From: Corynebacterium haematomassiliense | Lineage (GTDB): Bacteria; Actinomycetota; Actinomycetes; Mycobacteriales; Mycobacteriaceae | Length of the DNA stretch: 64,000 nt | NCBI RefSeq assembly: GCF_013978595.1 | Contig: NZ_JACDTZ010000003.1 | Location: 1 to 64,000 of the forward strand | Direction of reading: 5' to 3' | The notes under the pieces: generated by a model | What the model was told of the DNA's origin: nothing | The model's input: only the letters and a program-made list of their open reading frames with translations | The model's database searches: none | Program-made: the position numbers and the translations under genes | Shown here: positions 44,597 to 53,409 of the stretch, piece after piece | Layout: every line of letters starts with the position of its first letter | Position numbering within the stretch: position 1 is the first letter of the stretch

Positions 44597-47023
44597 GTGT
44601 CCGCACTGAAATCCCTAGGAAGCCTGCTTGCCGCGCTCGTCGCGACGGCGCTGGCCATTGCCCTGTGCCTCGCCCCTCTCGCAGGCCTCGGCGGCGCCGC
44701 CGTCGCCCGCACCGACGAGACGATGCAGTCGAACCTCTCCGACCTCACTCACGGCGAAGTCCCCGGCGTCACCACAATTAACGACGCCAACGGCACCCCC
44801 ATGGCCTGGATCTTCAAACAGCGCCGCTACGAGGTGGCCAGCGACGGGATCTCCCAGCACGTCAAGGACGCCCTGGTGGCCACGGAGGACCGCCGCTTCT
44901 ACCAGCACGAGGGCGTGGACATGCAGGGCTTCGCCCGCGCGATGGTGACCAACGTGCTCGCCGGCGGGGTGGAGCAGGGCGCGTCCACGATCAACCAGCA
45001 GTACGTGAAGAACTACCTCTGGCTCATCGACGCGGAGAACGAGGACGAGGCCAACGCCGCCACCGAACAGTCCATCCCGCGCAAGCTGCGCGAGATGCGC
45101 ATGGCCTCCGACCTAGACAAGACGCTGGAGAAAGACGAGGTGCTGACCAGGTACCTCAACCTCGTCTCCTTTGGCAACCACGCCTTCGGCATTGAGGCGG
45201 CGGCGCTGACCTACTTCGACGTCCCCGCCCGCGAGCTCGACCCGGCGCAAGCGGCGCTACTGGTGGGCATCCTGCAGTCCGTGGAAGCGCTCAACCCCTA
45301 CACCAACCCGGAAGGCGCCACCCAGCGCCGCAACGTGGTTCTGAATAACATGGCAGCCCAGGGCTACCTGGACCAGGCGGAAGCGGACCGCCTGGCCGGC
45401 ACCCCGCTGGGCCTCCTGGAGCAGCCGAAGACGCTGCCGCAGGGCTGCATCGCCGCCGGCGACAAGGGCTTCATGTGCGACTACGCCCTCCGCTACCTCG
45501 AGGACAAGGGGCTGGACACGGAGACCATCCTCAACGGCTCCTACACCATCACCACCACCCTGGACCCGGCGGTGCAGGAGGCGGCCAACAACGCGGTGCG
45601 CAACAACGTCAGCCCGTACACCCCGGGTGTGGCCGAGGTGATGGACATCGTCCGCCCCGGCGCGGATTCCCGCGACGTGTTGGCCATGGCGTCCTCGCGT
45701 TTCTACGGCCTGGACCTGGACCAGAGCCAGACCATCCTGCCGCAGCCGGCCTCCCTGGTTGGCGCCGGTGCGGGTTCGGTGTTCAAGATCTTCACCGCCG
45801 CCGCGGCGCTGGAGCAGGGCTACGGCTTGAACACGATGCTGGAGACGCCGGCGCGCTCGGTACTCTACGGCATGGGCGACGGCGGCGCGGCCAACTGCCC
45901 GCCGGGCGCGTACTGCGTCGAAAACGCCGGCACCTACGCCCCGCGCATGACGCTGCAGGACGCGCTGGCGCAGTCGCCGAACACCACGTTTGTGGAGCTG
46001 ATCCAGAAAACCGGCGTGGCGCCGGTGGTTGACCTGGCGGTGCGCTTGGGCCTGCGGTCGTACGCGGACGAGAACTCGTTCGGCGACGGCCGCTCCGTCG
46101 CACAGGCCGCGAAGGAAGAGAACATGGGCGCCTTCACCTTGGGCCCGCTGGCGGTGAACGCGCTGGAGCTGTCCAACGTGGGTGCCACCTTGGCCTCTGG
46201 CGGGCGTTGGTGCGAGCCGAACCCGATCAAGGAAGTGCTGGACGAAAACGGCAAGCAGGTCTTCATCGACCGCCCCGCCTGCGAGCAGGCGGTCGAACCG
46301 GACATCGCCGGCGCGCTGTCCCAGGGCATGTCAAAGGACATTGTCGACGGCACCGCGTCCGCTTCCGCCCGCAACAACGGCTGGTCCGCCCCGACGGCCG
46401 CGAAGACGGGCACGACGGAGTCCCACCACTCCACCGCGTTTTTGGGCTTCACCCAGACCATGGCGGCCGCGCCGTACATCTACAACGACGGCACCCAGTC
46501 CACCCCGCTGTGCACCCAGCCGGTGCGCCAGTGCCAGTACGGCACGCTGTTCGGCGGCAACGAAGCGGCCGACACCTGGTTCCAGGCGGCGGCCGGGGTG
46601 CCGGGCGCGGCGGCGGGCGGGCTGCCGCCTGCGAGCCCGGTGCACATGCGTGGAACGAAGCGCGGGGCGCTGGACGCGGTGGTCGGCCAGTACTCCTCCG
46701 CCGCGAAGTCCCAGCTTGAAGCGCAGGGCTACGCGGTCACGCTGAACACGGTCAACGGCGCCGGCGCGCCGGCCGGCACGGTGGTCTCCGCGGTCCAGGA
46801 CGGCCCGAACACCACGGTGACGCTGAACGTCTCCGACGGCGCCGGCGCCGCCAGCGCCAGCCCCTCCGCGCCCCCGAGCTCGGCGGCGGCCCCCTCGCCG
46901 TCCGCGCCGCCGCAACCAAGCCCCGCTTCCCCGCCGGGCATCGAGGGCCTCGAGCAATCGCTGAACGACGCCCGCGACGCCATCGCCGACGTCTTCGGCG
47001 GCGGGGCCGGAAACGGCAACTAG
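44597..47023 (+). CDS. ponA: Bifunctional penicillin-binding protein (class A PBP)
   Basis: 808 residues. An N-terminal membrane helix is followed by a GT51 glycosyltransferase with Glu97 in ATEDRRFYQHEGVD and then a transpeptidase with Ser394-x-x-Lys397 (GSVFKIF), SPNTTF and Lys603 in KTGTTES. A C-terminal PASTA-like segment (about 690-745) and a Pro/Ser/Ala-rich tail resemble mycobacterial PonA2. It polymerises and crosslinks peptidoglycan. Its stop overlaps that of the convergent yqeY gene. Confidence 0.94.
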   Translation: MSALKSLGSLLAALVATALAIALCLAPLAGLGGAAVARTDETMQSNLSDLTHGEVPGVTTINDANGTPMAWIFKQRRYEVASDGISQHVKDALVATEDRRFYQHEGVDMQGFARAMVTNVLAGGVEQGASTINQQYVKNYLWLIDAENEDEANAATEQSIPRKLREMRMASDLDKTLEKDEVLTRYLNLVSFGNHAFGIEAAALTYFDVPARELDPAQAALLVGILQSVEALNPYTNPEGATQRRNVVLNNMAAQGYLDQAEADRLAGTPLGLLEQPKTLPQGCIAAGDKGFMCDYALRYLEDKGLDTETILNGSYTITTTLDPAVQEAANNAVRNNVSPYTPGVAEVMDIVRPGADSRDVLAMASSRFYGLDLDQSQTILPQPASLVGAGAGSVFKIFTAAAALEQGYGLNTMLETPARSVLYGMGDGGAANCPPGAYCVENAGTYAPRMTLQDALAQSPNTTFVELIQKTGVAPVVDLAVRLGLRSYADENSFGDGRSVAQAAKEENMGAFTLGPLAVNALELSNVGATLASGGRWCEPNPIKEVLDENGKQVFIDRPACEQAVEPDIAGALSQGMSKDIVDGTASASARNNGWSAPTAAKTGTTESHHSTAFLGFTQTMAAAPYIYNDGTQSTPLCTQPVRQCQYGTLFGGNEAADTWFQAAAGVPGAAAGGLPPASPVHMRGTKRGALDAVVGQYSSAAKSQLEAQGYAVTLNTVNGAGAPAGTVVSAVQDGPNTTVTLNVSDGAGAASASPSAPPSSAAAPSPSAPPQPSPASPPGIEGLEQSLNDARDAIADVFGGGAGNGN

Positions 47024-47469
47024 CTCAGGCGCGCCTTGACGGCCTCGGAGAGGCGCTTGCCGTCGGCGCGGCCCTCGGCCTTCGCCGTGGCGGCCTTCAT
47101 GACCTGCCCCATCTGGGCCATGGACTCGGCGCCGGTCTCGGCGATAGCTTCGTCGATAAGCTTGGCAAGCTCGTCGTCATCCAGCTGCTTCGGCTGGTAC
47201 ACCTCAAGGATCGAGGCCTCGGTGAGCTCGGCCTCGGCGAGGTCGTCGCGGCCGTTGGTTGTGTAGATGTCCGCGGACTCGCGGCGCTTCTTGATCTCGC
47301 GGGCGATGATCTTCTGAATCTCCGCGTCGTCCACCTCGTGCTTGGATCCTTCGGTCTCGGCGGTCTGGATCGCGGCCAGCAGCATGCGGATCGTGCCGGT
47401 GCGCTCCTTTTCCTTCGCCTTCATGGCTTCCTTGAGGTCTGCGCGGATCTGGTCTTTCAGTGCACTCAT
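47020..47469 (-). CDS. GatB/YqeY domain protein
   Basis: 149 residues of the YqeY family, related to the tail domain of GatB and probably an RNA-binding helical module. Sequence features are LKEAMKAKEKERTGTIRML, IIAREIKKRRES and a second helical bundle ending AMAQMGQVMKAATAKAEG-like. It holds a GCTTATCGACG motif at 47151. The divergent metallophosphoesterase gene starts 24 nt away. Confidence 0.9.
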   Translation of the reverse strand: MSALKDQIRADLKEAMKAKEKERTGTIRMLLAAIQTAETEGSKHEVDDAEIQKIIAREIKKRRESADIYTTNGRDDLAEAELTEASILEVYQPKQLDDDELAKLIDEAIAETGAESMAQMGQVMKAATAKAEGRADGKRLSEAVKARLS

Positions 47470-47480
47470 GCTTGCGAGAT

Positions 47481-47486
47481 TACAGT
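47481..47486 (+). promoter_or_regulatory. Candidate -10 box of the metallophosphoesterase (leaderless)
   Basis: TACAGT ends 7 nt before GTG 47494 and no ribosome site is present. Confidence 0.45.
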
Positions 47487-47493
47487 GGTGCGG

Positions 47494-48387
47494 GTGAAGA
47501 AGTTGACGGGAATCGGAGCACTTTGCTTATCGACGGGCGCCGCCACGCTGACGTGGGCGTACACCCAACGCAACAATTTCCAGCTGCGCGAGTACACCCT
47601 GCCCCTGCTCGAGCCGGGGGTGTTGAAAGGTCGCGACGAGTTTAGGGTGCTGCACGTGTCCGACCTGCACATGATCCCGGGGCAGAGGCAGAAGGTCGAT
47701 TTCGTCTCCAGCCTGGATGCCCTCGAGCCGGACCTGGTGGTCAACACCGGCGACAACCTGTCGGATGTCGGCGGGGTGCCGTGGGTGCTGGACGCGCTGG
47801 GCCCGCTGTTGAACCGCCCGGGCGCGTTCGTGTTCGGCACCAACGACTACTGGGCGCCGCGGCCCGTCAATCCGCTGAAGTACCTGACCGGGGCGAAGCG
47901 CGAGCCGTCCTACGAGGACCTGCCGTGGGAGGGCATGCGCGCCGCGTTTGTGGAGCGCGGCTGGCAAGACGCCACCCACGCCCGCCTGGAATTCAAGGCC
48001 TCCGGCGTGCGCCTGGCGCTGGCGGGCGTGGACGACCCGCACCACGAGCTGGACCGGTATGCCGAAATCGCCGGGGCGCCTCACGAGGATGCCGATCTGT
48101 CTATCGGGCTGCTGCACGCGCCGTACCGCCGGGTGCTGGACGCATTTGAGGCTGACGGCTACCAGCTCGCGCTGGCCGGCCACACCCACGGCGGGCAGAT
48201 CTGCCTGCCCGGCGAGCGCGCGATTGTGACCAACGCGGACATCGACCGCGAGCGCGCGTCCGGGCTGCACAAGTACGGCAAGATGTGGATGGAAGTCTCC
48301 AACGGCTTAGGCCAGTCCAAGTACGCGCCGGTGCGCCTGTTCTGCCCGCCGTCCGCGAGCCTGATCCGGGTGGTGGAGCGCAGGTAG
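47494..48387 (+). CDS. Membrane-anchored metallophosphoesterase
   Basis: 297 residues from GTG 47494, chosen by the candidate -10; GTG 47485 and 47488 are alternatives. A short hydrophobic N-terminus anchors a calcineurin-type phosphoesterase whose metal motifs are HVSDLHMIPGQ, NTGDNLSD, a FGTNDYW that replaces the usual GNHD (Thr-Asn-Asp in place of Gly-Asn-His), and LAGHTHGGQ. The altered third motif is shared by its actinobacterial relatives as far as I recall. It may process nucleotide-lipid precursors such as UDP-sugar lipids. Confidence 0.85.
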   Translation: MKKLTGIGALCLSTGAATLTWAYTQRNNFQLREYTLPLLEPGVLKGRDEFRVLHVSDLHMIPGQRQKVDFVSSLDALEPDLVVNTGDNLSDVGGVPWVLDALGPLLNRPGAFVFGTNDYWAPRPVNPLKYLTGAKREPSYEDLPWEGMRAAFVERGWQDATHARLEFKASGVRLALAGVDDPHHELDRYAEIAGAPHEDADLSIGLLHAPYRRVLDAFEADGYQLALAGHTHGGQICLPGERAIVTNADIDRERASGLHKYGKMWMEVSNGLGQSKYAPVRLFCPPSASLIRVVERR

Positions 48388-48474
48388 TTCGGACGACTAC
48401 CTGGCGTTTTGGTTGAATCGCCGCCCGGGGGTAATGTGTTGCCAGTACCGCGGGCGAGAGCCCAACGATACAAC

Positions 48475-48551
<77 letters not shown>

Positions 48552-48556
48552 CGTAC

Positions 48557-48580
48557 AACCCGCCTTTCGAGGCGGGTTTT
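48557..48580 (+). terminator. Intrinsic terminator of tRNA-Pro
   Basis: AACCCGCC and GGCGGGTT with a short loop, followed by TTC. Confidence 0.85.
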
Positions 48581-48610
48581 CGCATTTGCCGCGCCCTTGC
48601 TCCGAGAATC

Positions 48611-48687
48611 CTGACAGATCACGGCAGCCGTTTGCTCCGACCTGGGGCGATGGGATCCGCCTGACAGATTCAGCCGCGAAGAGTCGG
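48611..48687 (+). repeat. 77-bp dispersed intergenic repeat (copy 1)
   Basis: Two CTGACAGAT words lie exactly 50 bp apart and the element ends with GTCGG. The reverse complement of 63082-63158 aligns with it without gaps; I count 56 of 77 identical bases. It sits between tRNA-Pro and the secreted-protein gene. Confidence 0.75.
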
Positions 48688-48780
48688 GGTCCCTGCCCCT
48701 TAACGCTCTCGCAACATGGCCCCCATCACGCTGGTGCACGTACCGCTTCGAGTACACACCTACCCCTCAAGGAGGCCTAC

Positions 48781-49599
48781 ATGAAACGCATCATCACCAG
48801 CGCCGCCGCCTGCGCGATCGCTCTCGGCACCGTCGCCGCCCCGGCCCACGCCGCCACCGTCGGCGAGAAGGACGCGGACGGCAACTGCGCCGTCACCCTC
48901 ACTGACATGGAGAAGGAGTTCATCATGGACACCTTCGACGAGTCCAAGCAGATCGGCGAGCACGAGCGCGCCCGCGATGTCGTCGCCGCTGTGGAGACGG
49001 TCTACCCGGGCGTCATGGCCGCCAACGAGTCCGACCTCAAGGGCGAGGCGCCGGACTACTCCACGATCCTGCCGGCTGACCTGGTCAAGCCCTACACCGA
49101 GGCGCTGCGGACCCTCGACGAGACCGAGCCGACCACCGCCACCACCCTCGAGGACGTGGACACCGACGCGTGGACAGTCGGTCCGTCCACCGCGCCGATG
49201 GCCGAGGCCCCGTTCACCGCGGGCACCGAGCTCTACGAGGCATGGTCCGCCACCCCCAGCGGCATGCTCTCCATGAACCAGCAGCTTATCGACGTAGCTA
49301 ACGCCTCAGCCGCCACCTCCTGCGCCAAGGGCGACGCGAAGGAAATGGACTACCCCACCGGCCCCATCGCCCTGGATAAGACTAAGCCGGGCAAGGACAA
49401 GCCGGGCAAGGAAGGCATGGACAAGGACAAGCCGGGCGACATGGGTTCGTCCGACAAGGACAAGGACGGCAAGGACTCCCCGAACGTTGCCGCGATCGTC
49501 GGCGGCGTGATCGCTGCCCTGCTGGCTTTGGCGGGAATCGCGGCGGCGCTGCCGATGCTGGGCATTCACGTGCCCGGCATGAACATGCCGCGCATGTAG
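48781..49599 (+). CDS. Secreted or membrane-tethered protein with Lys/Gly/Pro repeat, unknown function
   Basis: 272 residues from ATG 48781 with AAGGAGG upstream. It has a cleavable signal peptide (to about AHAA at residue 23). The middle is acidic with two Cys residues (36 and about 176) that could pair. Residues 195-235 form a low-complexity KPGKDKPGK-type stretch of alternating charge, followed by a C-terminal membrane helix and a short Met-rich end. The plan resembles a surface protein on a stalk spanning the cell wall, but with the membrane anchor at the C-terminus and no LPXTG. It carries one GCTTATCGACG motif. I do not recognise the family. Confidence 0.8.
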   Translation: MKRIITSAAACAIALGTVAAPAHAATVGEKDADGNCAVTLTDMEKEFIMDTFDESKQIGEHERARDVVAAVETVYPGVMAANESDLKGEAPDYSTILPADLVKPYTEALRTLDETEPTTATTLEDVDTDAWTVGPSTAPMAEAPFTAGTELYEAWSATPSGMLSMNQQLIDVANASAATSCAKGDAKEMDYPTGPIALDKTKPGKDKPGKEGMDKDKPGDMGSSDKDKDGKDSPNVAAIVGGVIAALLALAGIAAALPMLGIHVPGMNMPRM

Positions 49600-49616
49600 C
49601 CCCGCCTAGACACGCA

Positions 49617-49731
49617 ACCAGACCTCAAGCCGACGGCCACCACAAAGCCCCAGGTCGCCAAACGCGCTGAGGTCTGGTTTCCCGCTGAGGTCTGGCTACG
49701 CCCCCGTAACCAGACCTCAAGCAGACGGCAC
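49617..49731. repeat. Inverted and direct copies of an AACCAGACCTCA word
   Basis: AACCAGACCTCAAGC occurs at 49617 and 49708, and TGAGGTCTGG occurs in the opposite orientation near 49668 and 49687. The four copies can fold into one or two hairpins between the secreted-protein gene and the phosphatase gene. The 3' parts after the direct copies (GACGGC) are also shared. Confidence 0.7.
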
Positions 49732-49762
49732 CGAGCAAAGAAGGACGGCCCGGAGACGCGAA

Positions 49763-49799
49763 ACGTCCCGCCCTCGGTGCTGAACCGGGGACGGGACGT
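49763..49799. terminator. Convergent-gene hairpin
   Basis: ACGTCCCG and CGGGACGT pair around a 21-nt loop between the convergent gene ends. No T-tract follows, so activity is uncertain. Confidence 0.45.
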
Positions 49800-49815
49800 G
49801 ACGGGCTAGAAATAT

Positions 49816-52800
49816 TTAACGCTTCGCGATCGGGCCAAGAACCTCATCGACCGGGAACGGGAAGAGCAGCGCCAGCAACGAGAGCAGGCCCACGATGCCG
49901 GAGATTGCCAGAACGGCGATCAGGCCGACGTTGGAGAGCGAGGAGCCCTCGGAGTTCTGGGAAGGCTGCTCGGCCGGGGCTGTCTCAACCGGCTTCATCT
50001 TGTTCTCGAAGGTGAGGCCGTGGTTGATGCTCTCGATGCCGAGGGCGTTGTTGACCAGGAAGAACAGGTCGGTCTGGTCGATCTGGCCGGTGACGTTGGC
50101 GGCACCCGGGCCGGACGCTGCCACGCGCAGCTGCGCACCGGTGTGCTGCTGGCCGCCGAGTGCTTCTTCGTCCTCGTTGGTCTTCGAGGTGGCGAAGTTC
50201 ACGGCCATAGTGGAGCCTTCGACGGTGGTCAGCTGGGTGACGCGGCCGGCGGTGTTGGCATTGTCGTAGGTGATCTGCGCGGTGTGAGCGTGGTCGGCGG
50301 TGGCGACGATCAGGGTCTCCTCGCCGGTTTCCTCCACCCACTTCTGCACGGCCTGGACGGCCTCGTCGAGCTGGCCGACCTCACCGATCAGGCCGCAGGC
50401 GTCCGCCTGGTGGTCGGCCTTGTCCGGCGACGCGGACTCGACCTGGAGCAAGAAGCCGTTGTCGTTCTGCAGCAGCTCGAGCGCCTTGGAGGTCATCGCG
50501 CCCAGGCGCGGGGTCTCCTCGGTGAACTCCGGGTTGGCCACACAGGTCGCCGGCTGCAGGTCGCCACCGTCGGTCGTCGGGATGGACTGGTTGAGCACGC
50601 GCGGCATGTTGCCCTCGGAGAACAGGCCCAGCACCGGCTTGTCGGCGTTCGCCTCGGCGATCGCGTCAAGCTCGGAGGCGTTGGTCACCACCTGGTAGCC
50701 GTTGTCCTTTGCGTTGTCCAACACCGACTTGCCGGCGGTCCAGGTGTTGCCGCTGGCGTTCCACTTGCCGCCCTGAACGACCTCGGCGTCGAAGTACTTG
50801 CTGCCGCCGCCGAGGGTGACATCGGCGCGCAGGTCCACGATCTGCTCCGAGATGGAGCCCAAGCCGCCGTTTTCACGCAGCTGCTCGCCCTTGGCCACCT
50901 TCTTGTCGCCGGACGGTGCGTAGTAGGAGCGGTCGAGCGCGTGCGCGGCGAAGGCAGCCGGGGTAGCGTCCTGGATCTCGGCGGTGGAGACGTTGCCGAT
51001 CTTCATCCCGCGGGCCTTGGCCAGCTCACCCATGGTGGCGACCGGCTTACCAGCGTTGTCCACACCGATGGCGCCGTTGTACGTCTTCACGCCGGAGTTC
51101 CACGCGGTGCCGGTGGCGGCGGAGTCTGCCACGTAGTTGGGCAGGCCGGTTTCCTTATCCAGGGAGAAAGTGGTCAGGTACCCGGTGTAGTCCAGGTTGT
51201 CCAGGCCTTCGAAGCGGCCGGCGGAGCCCTTCAGGTAGTTGCGGGCAGCGGTGATCTCGGAGTCGCCGGTGCCGTCGCCGATCAGGACCACGACGTTCTT
51301 CGCCTTGGCGTTGTCGATGCCCTGGCCCTCGGTGCCAAACTGGGCGCAGTCGCCCACCTTCGGAGTCTCGCCGGCAGCGACGAGGTAGCACAGCTGGTCG
51401 CCCGGCTTGGCCTTCGAACGGTTGGCCAAGGAAACGACCTTGTTGTCCTTATTGATCTTCCACGGCTTCTGGCCGCCGTCGGTGCCGCCGTTGAGGCCGA
51501 GCGCGTTGGCCATGACGTAGAACGCGTCGGTCTGGTCGATCTGGCCGTTGACGTTCTCGGAGCCCGGGCCGTAGCCGGCGATGCGTACCTGGGTGCCGGT
51601 GTGCATCATGGAGAAGTTCGGGGTGTCGAACGGGTCGCCGTTTGCCTTCTTGTCAAAGACCGGGTTGCCCTCCTCATCCAGCCACGGCTGAGTGCCGAAA
51701 CCGACGGACATGACCGCACCGCCGTCCTTCGGGGACTGCAGGCGGGTCACGGCGGACACAGACGGGCGGCCGTCCGGAATGATCTCGGCGGGGTGCGCGT
51801 GGTCGGCGGTGACCACGATCAGGGTGTCCTTGTCCTTCTTGGCGAAGTCCAAGGCTTCCTTGATCACCTCGTCGATCTGGTCGGTCTCGCCGATCATTCC
51901 GCAGGCGTCGGCCGCATGGTCCGCCTTGTCGATGGATGCGGATTCGACCTGCAGGAAGAAGCCCTTGTCCGCCGACGGGTCGTCGAGAAGCTCGATGGCC
52001 TTCTTCGTCATTTCAGCTGCGGACGGCTCGTCGCCGCGATCCGCTTCCTTGCAGACCTCGGGCTCGGTGGTGCCATCGGACTTCACCGGCACGGTCTGCT
52101 CAAACTTGCGGGTCATGTTTTTGTCGTGGAACAGACCGAGCACCGGCTGGTCCTGGTTTGCGACGGTGATGCCCTCGAGGCCCTGCTTGTCGTCGACAAC
52201 CTGGTAGCCCTTGGCAATCGCATTCTCACGGACCGACTTGCCGGCCTCCCAGTCGGCGCCGCCGTCGTTCTTTTCGGTCAGGAACGGGTTGCGGTTCTCG
52301 CCGCCCTCAAGCACCTCAGCGTCGAAGTACTTGCGGCCGCCGCCCAGGGTGACGTCGGCGCGGGTATCGATGATCTGCTCGGAGATGGAGCCGAGACCGC
52401 CGTTTTCACGAGCTTCAGCACCCTTGACCGGCTTCGCCTCGCCGGACGGTGCGTAGTAGCCGCGCTTGGAAATGTGCGAGTGCATCGCGCCCGGAGTCGC
52501 ATCCTGGATCTCCGCGGTGGAGACGTTGCCGGTGCGCATGCCGGCGTTCTTGGCCATCTCCAAGAGGTTCTCGTGCGGCTTGCCCGTAATGTCCACGGAC
52601 AGCGCGCCGTTGTAGGTCTTTCCGCCCGTGGACCAGCCGGTCGCGGACGCGGCGGAGTCGGTCACGTACTGGCGCTTGCCGTCCTTGCCCACGGCGAAGG
52701 TGGTGTACGCGCCGGACGCGGTGAGCTCGTCGAGGCCCTCGAAGCGGCCGTTCGCGCCCTTGAGGTAGTTGCGCGCCGCGGTGATCTCCTGGTGGCCCAT

Positions 52801-53046
52801 GCCGTCGCCCAGGATGAAGATGACGTTACGGGCCTGAGCGTCGGAGTTGCCCTGGCCACCCTTGCCAAACTGGGTGCAGTCGCCCGGCAGCGGCGCGACG
52901 ACGTTGCCTTCGGAATCAATGGTGATGCAGGTGTCCTTGCCGTTGAACGCCTGCTCCGCGGACTGAGCGAGAGAAACCGGCAGGTTCGCCAGTGCCAGCG
53001 CGGAGACGCTGACGACAGCTGCCACTGCCTTGGAGGAGAAACGCAT
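49816..53046 (-). CDS. Tandem double alkaline phosphatase, secreted and membrane-anchored
   Basis: 1076 residues, about twice the usual PhoA length. A signal peptide (about 1-27) is followed by two alkaline phosphatase domains and a C-terminal membrane helix (about 1035-1060) with a short basic end. Domain 1 has LGDGMG, the nucleophile Ser131 in VTDSAASAT, SASIDKADHAADACG, TADHAHP and MHTGTQV. Domain 2 repeats the plan: IGDGTG, VADSAATGT, SASPDKADHQADACG, TADHAHT and QHTGAQL. Metal-site Asp, Ser and His motifs look intact in both copies, so both may be active. Each domain also has a CTQF/CAQF-type Cys before its start. The promoter carries Pho-box-like repeats. It scavenges phosphate outside the cell. 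Confidence 0.9.
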   Translation of the reverse strand: MRFSSKAVAAVVSVSALALANLPVSLAQSAEQAFNGKDTCITIDSEGNVVAPLPGDCTQFGKGGQGNSDAQARNVIFILGDGMGHQEITAARNYLKGANGRFEGLDELTASGAYTTFAVGKDGKRQYVTDSAASATGWSTGGKTYNGALSVDITGKPHENLLEMAKNAGMRTGNVSTAEIQDATPGAMHSHISKRGYYAPSGEAKPVKGAEARENGGLGSISEQIIDTRADVTLGGGRKYFDAEVLEGGENRNPFLTEKNDGGADWEAGKSVRENAIAKGYQVVDDKQGLEGITVANQDQPVLGLFHDKNMTRKFEQTVPVKSDGTTEPEVCKEADRGDEPSAAEMTKKAIELLDDPSADKGFFLQVESASIDKADHAADACGMIGETDQIDEVIKEALDFAKKDKDTLIVVTADHAHPAEIIPDGRPSVSAVTRLQSPKDGGAVMSVGFGTQPWLDEEGNPVFDKKANGDPFDTPNFSMMHTGTQVRIAGYGPGSENVNGQIDQTDAFYVMANALGLNGGTDGGQKPWKINKDNKVVSLANRSKAKPGDQLCYLVAAGETPKVGDCAQFGTEGQGIDNAKAKNVVVLIGDGTGDSEITAARNYLKGSAGRFEGLDNLDYTGYLTTFSLDKETGLPNYVADSAATGTAWNSGVKTYNGAIGVDNAGKPVATMGELAKARGMKIGNVSTAEIQDATPAAFAAHALDRSYYAPSGDKKVAKGEQLRENGGLGSISEQIVDLRADVTLGGGSKYFDAEVVQGGKWNASGNTWTAGKSVLDNAKDNGYQVVTNASELDAIAEANADKPVLGLFSEGNMPRVLNQSIPTTDGGDLQPATCVANPEFTEETPRLGAMTSKALELLQNDNGFLLQVESASPDKADHQADACGLIGEVGQLDEAVQAVQKWVEETGEETLIVATADHAHTAQITYDNANTAGRVTQLTTVEGSTMAVNFATSKTNEDEEALGGQQHTGAQLRVAASGPGAANVTGQIDQTDLFFLVNNALGIESINHGLTFENKMKPVETAPAEQPSQNSEGSSLSNVGLIAVLAISGIVGLLSLLALLFPFPVDEVLGPIAKR

Positions 53047-53091
53047 AAGACTTCCTTGAGGTAAGAGGGATGGTTTTTGTAACCACGGCGC

Positions 53092-53143
53092 AATCTACTC
53101 TCAGGTTGCGTACAGGAGGCTACATTCAGGTTAATTTCAGGTT
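53092..53143 (-). promoter_or_regulatory. Pho-box-like direct repeats and -10 box
   Basis: On the minus strand AACCTGA occurs three times (read at 53143-53137, 53132-53126 and 53107-53101). The first two are spaced 11 nt, one helical turn, as in PhoB/PhoR-type sites. A TAGATT box (53092-53097) follows directly, so the repeats cover the -35 region. Phosphate-starvation control fits the gene. Confidence 0.6.
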
Positions 53144-53269
53144 ACGTCCGCATCATCGCAGCTCCCGGGCCCTATATGTGCTGTAGGTAAGTGAAATCGG
53201 TGTTCAATTAGCGGCGCTTTTTCATCACGAGGGGTTTAACTACTCCCCCAGCAACCGGACCTTCAATGC

Positions 53270-53309
53270 AAAAAACGGCCCCCGGATCGCTCCGGGAGCC
53301 GTCTTTTTT
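53270..53309. terminator. Bidirectional intrinsic terminator
   Basis: AAAAAACGGC...CCCGGA pairs with TCCGGGAGCCGTCTTTTTT. Both strands have a T run after the stem. Confidence 0.88.
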
Positions 53310-53409
53310 CGCGCGGGCTAGCGCGGGTGTCACCACGTTCCAACAGAGAGGTGACAGTTAACATCACATTTTAGGGATTTGAAAAACGGCTGTCTACCTA
53401 AGCGTTTGC

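Larger units (their letters stand above)
53047..53409. other. Intergenic region upstream of the phosphatase, no gene
   Basis: It contains the phosphatase leader and Pho-box-like promoter, then about 120 nt of AT-richer sequence with no convincing feature, then the terminator of the YhgE-like gene (53270-53309) and about 100 nt of its 3' flank. No open frame with a ribosome site is seen. Confidence 0.6.

Noticed and set aside
50020..53064. A 1014-codon open frame antisense to the double alkaline phosphatase
   Set aside because: It is a composition shadow: the phosphatase motifs are on the other strand, and this frame has no domain and no ribosome site.
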